Under the pieces are notes generated by a model that saw nothing but the letters and a program-made list of their open reading frames with translations, made no database searches and had not been told where the DNA came from. Shown piece by piece: positions 7,825 to 15,168 of a stretch of DNA of 20,157 bases; position 1 is the first letter of the stretch; every line of letters begins with the position of its first letter. Source of the DNA: an uncultured Mollicutes bacterium (GTDB taxonomy: Bacteria > Bacillota_I > Bacilli_A > Acholeplasmatales > Anaeroplasmataceae); the NCBI GenBank assembly GCA_947174685.1, contig CAMWJY010000002.1, positions 1 to 20,157 on the forward strand, written 5' to 3'. The position numbers and the translations under genes are program-made.

Positions 7825-7863
7825 ACAACCATTTTTTTAATAATTTATATACTTTAATGTATA

Positions 7864-7892
7864 AGAAAGAAAAAGCATCCTGTTTAGAATGC
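7864..7892 (-). terminator. minus-strand terminator of the candidate small RNA
   Basis: On the minus strand GCATTCT (complement 7886-7892) pairs with AGGATGC (complement 7875-7881) over 7 bp including one U-G pair, with an AAAC loop. TTTTTCTTTCTT follows. No minus-strand protein gene with a ribosome binding site ends here. Confidence 0.7.
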
Positions 7893-8040
7893 CAAATTCA
7901 GTTAAATATTTTTAGAAGCTTGTCCTAAAATTCTTATAACGAAATATATGGTGTAGCTATGCAAGCCTAATTTAGAGCATAAAAAAAACACCCAATAGAT
8001 AATTATTACAACAAAATAAAATGAATCTGAGGGGTAACTC
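7866..8040 (-). ncRNA. candidate small RNA, about 165-175 nt
   Basis: The 432-base gap between the hydrolase stop and the permease holds a complete minus-strand transcription unit. An extended -10 promoter (8047-8057) gives a predicted start near 8040. The RNA can close with an 8-bp stem (8022-8029 with 7893-7900, one G-U pair). A two-part hairpin, GGTGT/ACACC (7988-7992, 7950-7954) and TATGC/GCATA (7977-7981, 7958-7962), lies in the middle. A third hairpin, ATTTTAG/CTAAAAAT, is nearer the 3' side. It ends in an intrinsic terminator (7864-7892). The closing stem, long bulge and terminal hairpin are loosely reminiscent of 6S RNA, but I cannot match a named family. A 46-codon frame (7902-8042) overlaps it but has no ribosome binding site. 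Confidence 0.5.
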
Positions 8041-8046
8041 ATTAAT

Positions 8047-8057
8047 AGTATACCACA
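8047..8057 (-). promoter_or_regulatory. extended -10 promoter of the candidate small RNA
   Basis: The minus strand reads TGTGGTATACT. This is a TATACT -10 (complement 8047-8052) directly preceded by TGTGG (complement 8053-8057), an exact TRTGN extended -10 element as used in Gram-positive bacteria. The -35 region is weak (TTTAAT at 17 bases), which extended -10 promoters tolerate. Confidence 0.55.
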
Positions 8058-8146
8058 AAAAGATGTTTAATTAAAATAAACTTTTTGAAAGAAATTTCTA
8101 TTCTTTTTTGAAAAACCATAAGAAATTTTAATAACTTTAGATTTTG

Positions 8147-8174
8147 TTGATTTCTAAATTCTTTATGATATAAT
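8147..8174 (+). promoter_or_regulatory. promoter of the uracil permease gene
   Basis: TTGATT (8147-8152) and a perfect TATAAT (8169-8174) are 16 bases apart. The leader is only about 60 bases and shows no PyrR-type attenuator or purine aptamer. It does contain an 8-bp perfect inverted repeat, AAGTTAAA/TTTAACTT (8183-8190 and 8205-8212), of unknown role. Confidence 0.65.
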
Positions 8175-8243
8175 TTCACCTAAAGTTAAATGAAACATAA
8201 CAAGTTTAACTTAAAAAAATTTAATAAACAGAAAGGTAAAGTT

Positions 8244-9689
8244 ATGGAAAAAGAATTAGTCTTAGAAGTAGAAGAAAGCCCAAAGAAGAAGTCGCAATGG
8301 ATTTTGTTTGCAATTCAGCATATTTTGGCAATGCTAGTTGCGTGTATTACTGTTCCCCTGATTACAGGATTACCTATTGGTCCAACCTTGATTGCTGCAG
8401 GCTGTGGTACATTGATTTACATTTTTACTACAAAGCGCAAATCTCCTGTATTTTTAAGTAGCTCATTTGCTTACCTAGCACCAATGTCTACAGCTCTAAC
8501 CTTAGGAGTTATAGATGATGGCACAATGAATTATTTGGCTGTTATGCTAGGTATGGTAATGGTTGGTATTGTCTATGTACTTATTGCCTTGATTATAAAA
8601 AAGATTGGAACTGGCTGGTTAAATAAATTATTACCACCAGTTGTCATTGGACCTATTATAATGGTGATTGGTTTAGGCTTAGCTGTTTCTGCAATTGGAA
8701 ATATTACTGGTGGTACTGCTGGTATCTCTATTTTCTATTCTAATCATTTCGGTGAAGGCCTACCTTGGCAATATACCTTTATGTCTGTTGTCATTGCTTT
8801 ATTCGCTTGTTTCCTAACTGCCTTTTGTGCAACCTCTAAAAGAAAGAATATCACTTTGATTCCTTTCGTTATTGGTATGGCAGGTGCTTATATCCTTGCT
8901 TGTATTTTGACAGGGATTGGTTATTTAGCAAAAGTAGATTGGTTAAAGATAGTTGATTTTACAGTGTTTAATAAGGATTGGAGTAATGTGGGCTCTTGGA
9001 TTACAATTGATTTTGTATTTGTGAAGTCCTTTACTCAAAATGCTAGCTTTACAATCAAAACCGTTGGACAGGTTGCCTTATTGTTTATTCCTGTTGCTTT
9101 AGTAACGATTTGTGAGCATATTGGAGATCATAAGAATCTAGGAAATATCATTAATCGTGACTTACTAGATGGTGAGCCAGGTCTTACAAGAACCTTAATT
9201 GGCGATGGTGTAGCAACTGCAGTGTCTGGAGTATTATGTGGTGCTGCAAATACAACCTATGGAGAGAATGTTGCAGTTGTAGGAGTATCTAAGATTGCTT
9301 CTGTCTCTGTAATTATCTTAGCCGCAATTCTTTCCGTAGTATTGGGATTTTTTGCCCCGCTTACCACTCTATTACAAACGATTCCTGCTTGCATTACTGG
9401 TGGTGTTTCCTTAATCCTATATGGATTTATTGCATCTAGTGGAGTTAAGATGCTTGTTAAGAAAAAAATAGATTTTGGTCAAACGAGAAATATCGTAATT
9501 GCCTCTGTAATTCTTGTTGCTGGTATTGGAGGCTTATCCTTAGGCTTTGGAGGAGTTTTAGGTGGTAATATTATAACTATTTCTGCAACAGCTGTAGCAA
9601 TGCTTTTAGGTATTATTATGAATTTAGTATTACCAAAGCTTAAAGAAGAAGTTTCTCCTACAAAAGAAGATACGACAGATACAAAATAG
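8244..9689 (+). CDS. uraA: NCS2-family nucleobase permease, probably uracil (UraA/PyrP-like)
   Basis: An inner-membrane symporter that imports uracil, or possibly xanthine, for salvage. Length is 481 residues with about 14 hydrophobic segments. The NCS2 signatures are present: QHILAM in the first TM segment, SSSFAYLAP early on, the substrate/proton motif EHIGD (E291, D295) and NTTYGEN (E341). The order E..GD then N.TYGEN matches the uracil permease branch more than the xanthine/uric acid branch. I start at 8244 because AGAAAGG lies 7 bases upstream and the predicted transcript start is near 8181, only about 9 bases before the alternative ATG at 8190. It is monocistronic, with its own promoter and terminator. 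Confidence 0.93.
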   Translation: MEKELVLEVEESPKKKSQWILFAIQHILAMLVACITVPLITGLPIGPTLIAAGCGTLIYIFTTKRKSPVFLSSSFAYLAPMSTALTLGVIDDGTMNYLAVMLGMVMVGIVYVLIALIIKKIGTGWLNKLLPPVVIGPIIMVIGLGLAVSAIGNITGGTAGISIFYSNHFGEGLPWQYTFMSVVIALFACFLTAFCATSKRKNITLIPFVIGMAGAYILACILTGIGYLAKVDWLKIVDFTVFNKDWSNVGSWITIDFVFVKSFTQNASFTIKTVGQVALLFIPVALVTICEHIGDHKNLGNIINRDLLDGEPGLTRTLIGDGVATAVSGVLCGAANTTYGENVAVVGVSKIASVSVIILAAILSVVLGFFAPLTTLLQTIPACITGGVSLILYGFIASSGVKMLVKKKIDFGQTRNIVIASVILVAGIGGLSLGFGGVLGGNIITISATAVAMLLGIIMNLVLPKLKEEVSPTKEDTTDTK

Positions 9690-9692
9690 TTT

Positions 9693-9718
9693 GAGCCCTA
9701 TAAGGGCTCTTTTCTCTT
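9693..9718 (+). terminator. terminator of the uracil permease gene
   Basis: GAGCCCT (9693-9699) and AGGGCTC (9703-9709) form a perfect 7-bp stem around ATA. TTTTCTCTT follows, four bases behind the stop codon. Confidence 0.9.
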
Positions 9719-9723
9719 ATGCC

Positions 9724-9752
9724 TTGTATTTTTTCTCTTAATTTGATAAAAT
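9724..9752 (+). promoter_or_regulatory. promoter of the GH88/GH105 lipoprotein gene
   Basis: TTGTAT (9724-9729) and TAAAAT (9747-9752) are 17 bases apart, followed by a short leader. A TAGGAG ribosome binding site at 9771-9776 sits 9 bases before the ATG. Confidence 0.65.
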
Positions 9753-9785
9753 AGATATAAGAATATGTCATAGGAGATTTTAATA

Positions 9786-12428
9786 ATGAAGAAAATAGTT
9801 TTGATATGTTTATTATTATGTGGAATTCTATTTTCCTGTGGAGGAAACACAGAAAAGGAACAAATTCATTTTGATATAGCGGAGAATATCACTATCGAAT
9901 TAGATGAATATAGTTCCTATTATAATTTTTCTGATAAAATTACAGCTTATAACAATGAAGAAAAAATAGCTTATCGAGATTTAAGCATTACCCTTTCTGA
10001 GGGCAGTAGTATAAGTTTAGGAGTACAGGATTTTATTGTATCCTATAAGCTGAATGGCAAAGAATATAAACAAACCTTTCAAGTGAAATTTATAGATAGC
10101 CATTCAACAATACTTGTTCATATGCTTAAAGATGTGAGAACCTTTAAAATTGAGAATGGAAAAAATTTAGATTCTTTAAACATTGTATCTTCAACAAATG
10201 ACTATACTGTAACTGGCTTTTATAAAGATAAGAATTATACTGAAGTCTTTGATAAACTACAGCCTATTACACAGGATACAGAGGTTTATGCAAGAATGGA
10301 ATATAATCTAAATTATACTTCACCACAGATTGAAACCTCAGAAATCGTTACGAATCTTGATACATATATTAATTATTTGGTTAATTCAACCTTTAGCTTT
10401 AGACCTGCTTGGAATCAGGAGGGCTTTAAAGGAAGATGGAATTATATTGATGGTGTATTTTTAAATTCAATTGTGAATTTATATTACGAAACGAATAATC
10501 CAAGGCTTAAGGATTTCTTTATAAATTATATCAATTACTATATTGATTATGATGGCAATTTTATAAATCCTGAAACTGGTGAAAAGACTGGTTATCGTTC
10601 TGGGGAATTAGATAGTGTTTGTGAAAGTAGAATTTTATTTGATGCTTACGATATGACGGGTGATGAAAGATATCTAAAGGCTATATCAAAAACCTATCAG
10701 GAATTAATGTCTATGCCGATTGCCGAAGGAACAACTAATTTTTCTCATAAGGTGTCCTATCCTAATCAAATTTGGTTGGATGGTATGTATATGTATGTAC
10801 CATTCTTAGCTCGATATGCTAAGAGTGAAGGAGATAGGAATACTTTCTTAATGATTAAAATGCAATACGAATACATCAGACGAACAATGTTTGATGAAAC
10901 CAAGAAATTATATTACCATGGACATGATACAACAAAATCTATTTTCTGGGCAGATCAAACCTCAGGAAATAGTAAGAGCTTTTGGCTTCGTTCGAATGGT
11001 TGGTTTATTGTTTCTTTAGTTGATGCTATAGAGTATTTCCCTGAAGGAGATAATAAAGAATACTTAAAAGCTTTACTTGTAGAAGCAGTAGAGGGAATTT
11101 TGCAATATAAGGATGCCAAAACAAATATGTTTTATCAATTAGTTGATAAAGGCCCAACTGCATATGTAGTTTCAAAAAATTATTTATCAGGCTTAAACAA
11201 TACTGCTTATGGTACATCTGATGCTATTATACATAATTATTTAGAATCTTCCGGTTCCTCTATGGTTGCCTATACTCTATTAAAGGGTGCTAGATTGGGA
11301 TATCTTAAGGCGGAATATCAGGATCTTGGTAAGGATATTTTTGAAGGAGTATATGGCTATAGCTATAAGGATGGCAGCTTAAATGATATTTGTATAACTG
11401 CTGGACTTGGTCCAGAATCAAATGAGATACGTGATGGATCTATAGAATATTACCTTGCTGAACCAGTAGGTAAGAACGATGCTAAGGGTGTAGGTCCATT
11501 TATTATGGCTTATTTAGAGTATGCTTCCTTAAAAGAACAGCTTCCTAAGTGGTATAATGTGACCTTTCATCGCTTTGACGGAAGCTATGAAGAAGCTGTT
11601 TATACAGGTAGACCACTTGATACCATAGTAAGTACAGAATTGATAGGTTATACTTTTGAAGGCTACTATTTTGATTCAGAATATAAAAATCCAGTACCTG
11701 AAGGATATCAGATCACAAAGGATGTTGATATTTATTTATATTTTAAGAAAATACCTACTGCATATGAGATTCTTTTGGATAGTGATTCAATTCTATTAAA
11801 TGATGATTTTGATTCCTATGATTCAATAGATGCATTACCAGAATTTCAAGAATGGGGAACAAAAGGTATTTATTATCATATTAATGATAAGAATAACCCT
11901 GGAGTAGATAAAGAATTAAACCATATCCTATTAGGTGATGGAACAGCTTATTTATTTGATGATTCAGAATATGATGGTACCCAGCTAATCATAGACTCAG
12001 GAAGCATTACGAGTGGGTTAATAAAAGGATATATGGAAATAGAACTACAGCGTCCTGGCAATGGTTGGACATTCTTCCAAATGCATGGAACCAGAGCAGA
12101 TGGAACATTTGGAGAAATCTTTGGAATTAGATTTCAAGATGGGGAATTAAAATATAGAATTAATAATGGTACTGCACAAGTTGCAGAGTCCTATATTTAT
12201 CCACATAGTAGATGGTATACAATTGAGTATGAATATGATTTAAATCAAAAGAAATTAAGTGTTAAAGTAAATGATGCTTATATTGTAACTGACCTTTCTA
12301 TGGAAACCGCAAGTAGCTTTGCTGGTATTAAGGTGGTTACATCAGATGGATGGGTGCATGATTCTGAGGGCAATCTTTTCCACTGGCTAGCGAAAGTAGA
12401 CAATATTGTAATTGTAGTAGAAGAATAG
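9786..12428 (+). CDS. surface lipoprotein with a GH88/GH105-type glycoside hydrolase domain
   Basis: An 880-residue secreted lipoprotein. The signal peptide ends in the lipobox LFSC with lipidated C18. Residues about 30-110 form a small beta domain. About 110-175 is an InlB-like repeat (GFYKDKNYTEVFDKL). About 190-600 is the (alpha/alpha)6-barrel hydrolase: WNYIDGVFLNSIVNLY, WLDGMYMYVPFLARY with probable catalytic D332, YYHGHD, FWLRSNGWFIVSLVDAIEYFP. This pattern matches unsaturated glucuronyl/rhamnogalacturonyl hydrolases of GH88/GH105, which cleave the 4,5-unsaturated sugar left by polysaccharide lyases. A second InlB-like repeat (about 600-655) and a C-terminal concanavalin/LamG-like, probably carbohydrate-binding, domain (about 675-880) follow. 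Most characterised GH105 enzymes are cytosolic and about 370 residues, so a surface multidomain version is notable. No lyase or transporter lies beside it. Confidence 0.85.
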   Translation: MKKIVLICLLLCGILFSCGGNTEKEQIHFDIAENITIELDEYSSYYNFSDKITAYNNEEKIAYRDLSITLSEGSSISLGVQDFIVSYKLNGKEYKQTFQVKFIDSHSTILVHMLKDVRTFKIENGKNLDSLNIVSSTNDYTVTGFYKDKNYTEVFDKLQPITQDTEVYARMEYNLNYTSPQIETSEIVTNLDTYINYLVNSTFSFRPAWNQEGFKGRWNYIDGVFLNSIVNLYYETNNPRLKDFFINYINYYIDYDGNFINPETGEKTGYRSGELDSVCESRILFDAYDMTGDERYLKAISKTYQELMSMPIAEGTTNFSHKVSYPNQIWLDGMYMYVPFLARYAKSEGDRNTFLMIKMQYEYIRRTMFDETKKLYYHGHDTTKSIFWADQTSGNSKSFWLRSNGWFIVSLVDAIEYFPEGDNKEYLKALLVEAVEGILQYKDAKTNMFYQLVDKGPTAYVVSKNYLSGLNNTAYGTSDAIIHNYLESSGSSMVAYTLLKGARLGYLKAEYQDLGKDIFEGVYGYSYKDGSLNDICITAGLGPESNEIRDGSIEYYLAEPVGKNDAKGVGPFIMAYLEYASLKEQLPKWYNVTFHRFDGSYEEAVYTGRPLDTIVSTELIGYTFEGYYFDSEYKNPVPEGYQITKDVDIYLYFKKIPTAYEILLDSDSILLNDDFDSYDSIDALPEFQEWGTKGIYYHINDKNNPGVDKELNHILLGDGTAYLFDDSEYDGTQLIIDSGSITSGLIKGYMEIELQRPGNGWTFFQMHGTRADGTFGEIFGIRFQDGELKYRINNGTAQVAESYIYPHSRWYTIEYEYDLNQKKLSVKVNDAYIVTDLSMETASSFAGIKVVTSDGWVHDSEGNLFHWLAKVDNIVIVVEE

Positions 12429-12430
12429 AT

Positions 12431-12457
12431 TAGAGGACATTGTTCCTCTTTTCTTTT
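12431..12457 (+). terminator. terminator of the lipoprotein gene
   Basis: AGAGGA (12431-12436) and TCCTCT (12443-12448) pair around a 6-base loop, followed by TTTCTTTTT, right behind the stop codon. Confidence 0.8.
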
Positions 12458-12470
12458 TGCTTATTTTTTT

Positions 12471-12476
12471 ATATAA
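12471..12476 (+). promoter_or_regulatory. possible -10 element for the GNAT-to-RNA-repair run
   Basis: A perfect TATAAT lies 23 bases before the GNAT start. No good -35 exists at 16-18 bases (only TTTTCT at 12448-12453, inside the terminator tail), so the promoter call is weak. Confidence 0.35.
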
Positions 12477-12498
12477 TATATAAGAGGTGTTGAGGATA

Positions 12499-13119
12499 AT
12501 GAGTATTTCTTTAAAAGAGTATTTAAAGAATCCATGTGGAACACTATCTATTCCTTATTGGAAGAACAAAGTGATATCTATTCCTAATTCTATTGAGATT
12601 CTTCATCAAAATGAATTTCATCATCAATATAAAGAGTATCAAAGATATTTTAGATTGCTTCATCCATTAAAGGATTTAAAACCTATAATGAATGGTATTG
12701 AAACTATAAGCATATCAGAAGAACTTTTAAACTTACTAAATGTATGTTTTAAAAAAGAAAATATAGAACTGTCTTTTAAAGATTTATATAATATGCAGTC
12801 TCATCCCACATTCCAGCAAACTCTTTGGGTTGGAATAAGAAAAGAAGGAATGCTTATTGCCTGTGGCATTGCTGAGTATGATGAGGAATGTAGAGAGGGT
12901 ACTATTGAATGGATTTGTGTATTGTCAAAGTTTCAAAAAGAAGGATATGGCACCAAAATAATTTCTTGTCTATTACAGCGTTTAAAGGAGCTTGGAGCTT
13001 TATTTGCAACAGTATCTGGCAGGGTAGACAATGTATCAAATCCAGAAAAATTCTATCGTTCATGTGGCTTTATAGGCTCTGATATATGGTACATATGTAA
13101 CAAAAAGGAGGAAAAATGA
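12499..13119 (+). CDS. GNAT-family N-acetyltransferase
   Basis: A 206-residue acetyl-CoA-dependent acyltransferase; the acceptor is unknown. The first 60-70 residues (EYLKNPCGTLSIPYWK) are a family-specific leader. The GNAT core follows with the acetyl-CoA loop as VLSKFQKEGYGTKIISCLLQ (Q/R-x-x-G-x-G type), then a FYRSCGFIGSDIWY segment typical of motif B. I chose the ATG at 12499 with AGAGGTG (12483-12489) 9 bases upstream rather than the GTG at 12487, which overlaps that site. The TGA stop overlaps the next gene as ATGA, implying translational coupling. Confidence 0.82.
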   Translation: MSISLKEYLKNPCGTLSIPYWKNKVISIPNSIEILHQNEFHHQYKEYQRYFRLLHPLKDLKPIMNGIETISISEELLNLLNVCFKKENIELSFKDLYNMQSHPTFQQTLWVGIRKEGMLIACGIAEYDEECREGTIEWICVLSKFQKEGYGTKIISCLLQRLKELGALFATVSGRVDNVSNPEKFYRSCGFIGSDIWYICNKKEEK

Positions 13120-13661
13120 TGTATAGTCGAGAAGAATTGAAACAATGCTTAGAATGCAGGTGGAGAAAGAAGCAAATTAAATTAGATTTAATGCTTCTAG
13201 GAATTTTAGCAGCAGTTTTTTTGGTTTTTGGACTTTTTGAGTTGATTTTACATTTGGATGACTATAAAGATTATCCTGACTTGTTATGGATACTTCCTAC
13301 AACTCTTGTTGGTTTTCTTTTGTTGATTTTTCTTTTTATTCTTCCTTGGATGATTTATACCTATACTGACTATAAGAAGGTTTTAAAGTTATCGGAACAA
13401 GCAGAGCTTTATGATGTTATTCTAGATCATCCAAGTACCTCTTGGGGCTATCGTGGGGCTGTATATTATACAGTTAGATTTCAAACTAATGATAGGGAGA
13501 ATATAACTGCTGATACAAAACCTTTATGGTCCTCTCTTCCTGGGGTTTTCCCAATAGAAGAATACAATAATAAAAAGATTGAAATCCTGTATCATAAGGA
13601 AGAAAATAGAGTGATTGTTTTAGGCTTGAAGGATTGGAATAAGAATATAAATAAAAAATAA
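13119..13661 (+). CDS. two-TM membrane protein with cytosolic beta domain (DUF3592-like)
   Basis: A 180-residue protein of unknown function. A basic N-terminal stretch (CRWRKKQIK) precedes two hydrophobic segments at about residues 25-45 and 60-85. The C-terminal 90 residues are beta-rich (AVYYTVRFQTNDREN, KKIEILYHKEENRVIVLG), the layout of small DUF3592-type membrane proteins; that likeness is tentative. AAGGAGG (13105-13111) is 7 bases before the ATG at 13119, while the adjacent ATG at 13116 is only 4 bases away. It is translationally coupled to the GNAT gene. Its stop codon lies in the hairpin before tRNA-Pro. Confidence 0.75.
   Translation: MYSREELKQCLECRWRKKQIKLDLMLLGILAAVFLVFGLFELILHLDDYKDYPDLLWILPTTLVGFLLLIFLFILPWMIYTYTDYKKVLKLSEQAELYDVILDHPSTSWGYRGAVYYTVRFQTNDRENITADTKPLWSSLPGVFPIEEYNNKKIEILYHKEENRVIVLGLKDWNKNINKK
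13615..13643 (+). promoter_or_regulatory. possible weak promoter ahead of tRNA-Pro and hen1
   Basis: TTGTTT (13615-13620) and AATAAG (13638-13643) are 17 bases apart, inside the end of the upstream gene. The -10 matches consensus at only 4 of 6 positions. If used, transcription would start near 13650 and include the hairpin, tRNA-Pro and hen1. Confidence 0.25.
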
Positions 13662-13678
13662 GGGAAGTATTCCCTTAT
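13658..13678 (+). other. perfect stop-codon hairpin at the mRNA/tRNA-Pro junction
   Basis: ATAAGGGAA (13658-13666) pairs perfectly over 9 bp with TTCCCTTAT (13670-13678) around a GTA loop. The TAA stop of the upstream gene (13659-13661) lies in the stem. There is no U-tract, and the mature tRNA begins 3 bases later. This is the same layout as at 6706-6725. Confidence 0.75.
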
Positions 13679-13680
13679 AA

Positions 13681-13757
13681 CGGAAAGTAGCTTAGCTTGG
13701 TAAAGCGCTAGCTTCGGGAGCTAGAGACCGTGGGTTCAAATCCCATCTTTCCGACCA
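13681..13757 (+). tRNA. tRNA-Pro (anticodon CGG)
   Basis: A 77-base tRNA with encoded CCA. The acceptor CGGAAAG (13681-13687) pairs perfectly with CTTTCCG (13747-13753); the C1-G72 pair and discriminator A are characteristic of bacterial tRNA-Pro. The D stem is GCTT/AAGC. The anticodon stem CTAGC/GCTAG encloses loop TTCGGGA with anticodon CGG at 13715-13717. The T stem is GTGGG/CCCAT with loop TTCAAAT. No terminator follows; hen1 begins 25 bases later. Confidence 0.96.
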
Positions 13758-13782
13758 GAAAAAGAAAAAGGAGGTTTTAGCA

Positions 13783-15168
13783 ATGCTATTGACAATTACC
13801 TATGAAGGACATAACACACAGGACTTAGGCTATCTATTACACAAAAATCCATCTAGAGCACAGCAGTTTGATTTAAGCTATGGGAAAGCCTACGTATTTT
13901 ATCCTGAAGTCAGTGATGAACGTACAACTGCCGCTTTGTTGCTAGACATTGATCCAATTGACCTTGCAAGAGGTAAGGTTGGCTCAACTGAAGGTGGGCT
14001 ATTTGATTATGTGAATGATAGACCTTATGCTTCAACATCGTTTATGTGTTCTGCAATATCACGCGTTTTTGGTACTGCCATGAGTGGAAAATGTGAGAAG
14101 AGGCAAAAGCTTGCTGATACCCCTTTAAATTTGACTGTTCAAATCTTTTCTTTAAAGGATAATGGGAATAGCGATTTAGCAATTAAGCTTTTTGAACCTC
14201 TTGGTTATACTGTGACACTAGAACGTGCAGTACTAGATTCCAAATTCTTGGAATGGGGTAATTCGCCCTATATCAATTTAACATTAAAGGGAACGGTAAA
14301 GCTATCCACCCTTTTGAATCAGATTTTTGTATTAATTCCTGTATTTGATAAGCAGAAGCATTATTATATTTCTGAAGAGGAAATAAAGAAGCTTCTTACC
14401 CATGGAGAAGGATGGTTAGAAGCTCACCCTTATAAAGAGAAAATTGCAGAGCGATACTTTTCTGCAAGGAAAGACTATGTAAGAAAGGCCCTTGATATTT
14501 TACTTGCAGATGATCCTATTGAAGATTTAAATAGTGAAGAGGAAGCTTTACAAGAAGCGCGTACTCCTCTTAATGCAGTACGCTTAGAAGCAGTTAAGGA
14601 TGTAGTACTTGCAAGTGGTGCAACAAGTGTAATCGATTTAGGCTGTGGAGAATGCCGGTTAACATCCCTATTACTTAGCGAACCACAAATAAAGAGGGTT
14701 ACAGCTTGTGATGTTTCAGTAAGTGCTCTTGAAAAGGCAGCATTGCGTTTGAAGCTTGATAAGATGTCCGACTATAAGAGAAATAAATTGACCCTTATGC
14801 AAGCATCCCTTACCTACGCTGATAAACGCTTTGAAGGTTACGATTGTGCTTGTATTGTGGAAGTTATTGAGCATATAGAAGAGTCACGTATACCTGCTTT
14901 TGAGCGAGCTATATTTGAGTTTGCCTCACCACGCACTATAATTTTAACTACACCAAATAAAGAGTATAATGCTGTTTATGAGAATATGAAGAAAGATGCC
15001 TTACGTCATGGGGATCATCGCTTTGAGTGGACTCGTGCACAGTTTAAAGAGTGGACAGAACATATTTGCAAGAAATTTGGATACACTTGCGAAATAAGTG
15101 GAATAGGTGAAGTAGACGAACAGTTTGGTTCACCTACACAGATGGGAGTGTTTGTTAAAAATGGATAA
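13783..15168 (+). CDS. hen1: RNA 3'-terminal 2'-O-methyltransferase Hen1 (RNA repair)
   Basis: In bacteria Hen1 methylates the 2'-OH at the 3' end of ribotoxin-cleaved tRNA before Pnkp seals it, so the repaired site cannot be cut again. The 461 residues have the bacterial two-part layout. An N-terminal Hen1-L domain (about 1-240, starting MLLTITYEGHNTQDLGYLLH) is needed to activate the Pnkp ligase. The C-terminal class I methyltransferase has an SAM loop VIDLGCGECRL (G287-G289). Its Mn-binding residues are visible as E360, E363 and H364 in EVIEHIE, and H412 in HRFEWTRAQF. An AAAGGAGG site lies 8 bases before the ATG. It starts 25 bases after tRNA-Pro, and its stop overlaps the pnkp start by 8 bases, indicating coupled translation and a fixed complex. 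Confidence 0.96.
   Translation: MLLTITYEGHNTQDLGYLLHKNPSRAQQFDLSYGKAYVFYPEVSDERTTAALLLDIDPIDLARGKVGSTEGGLFDYVNDRPYASTSFMCSAISRVFGTAMSGKCEKRQKLADTPLNLTVQIFSLKDNGNSDLAIKLFEPLGYTVTLERAVLDSKFLEWGNSPYINLTLKGTVKLSTLLNQIFVLIPVFDKQKHYYISEEEIKKLLTHGEGWLEAHPYKEKIAERYFSARKDYVRKALDILLADDPIEDLNSEEEALQEARTPLNAVRLEAVKDVVLASGATSVIDLGCGECRLTSLLLSEPQIKRVTACDVSVSALEKAALRLKLDKMSDYKRNKLTLMQASLTYADKRFEGYDCACIVEVIEHIEESRIPAFERAIFEFASPRTIILTTPNKEYNAVYENMKKDALRHGDHRFEWTRAQFKEWTEHICKKFGYTCEISGIGEVDEQFGSPTQMGVFVKNG

Noticed and set aside
8175..8243. Purine or PyrR-type control element in the uracil permease leader
   Set aside because: The leader is about 60 bases, lacks the conserved purine aptamer blocks and any terminator/antiterminator pair; only an unexplained 8-bp inverted repeat is present.
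12499..13119. Mycoplasma-type code with UGA as tryptophan
   Set aside because: UGA ends the GNAT gene at an ATGA overlap with a well-placed ribosome binding site for the next gene, and the conserved tryptophans I checked use TGG.
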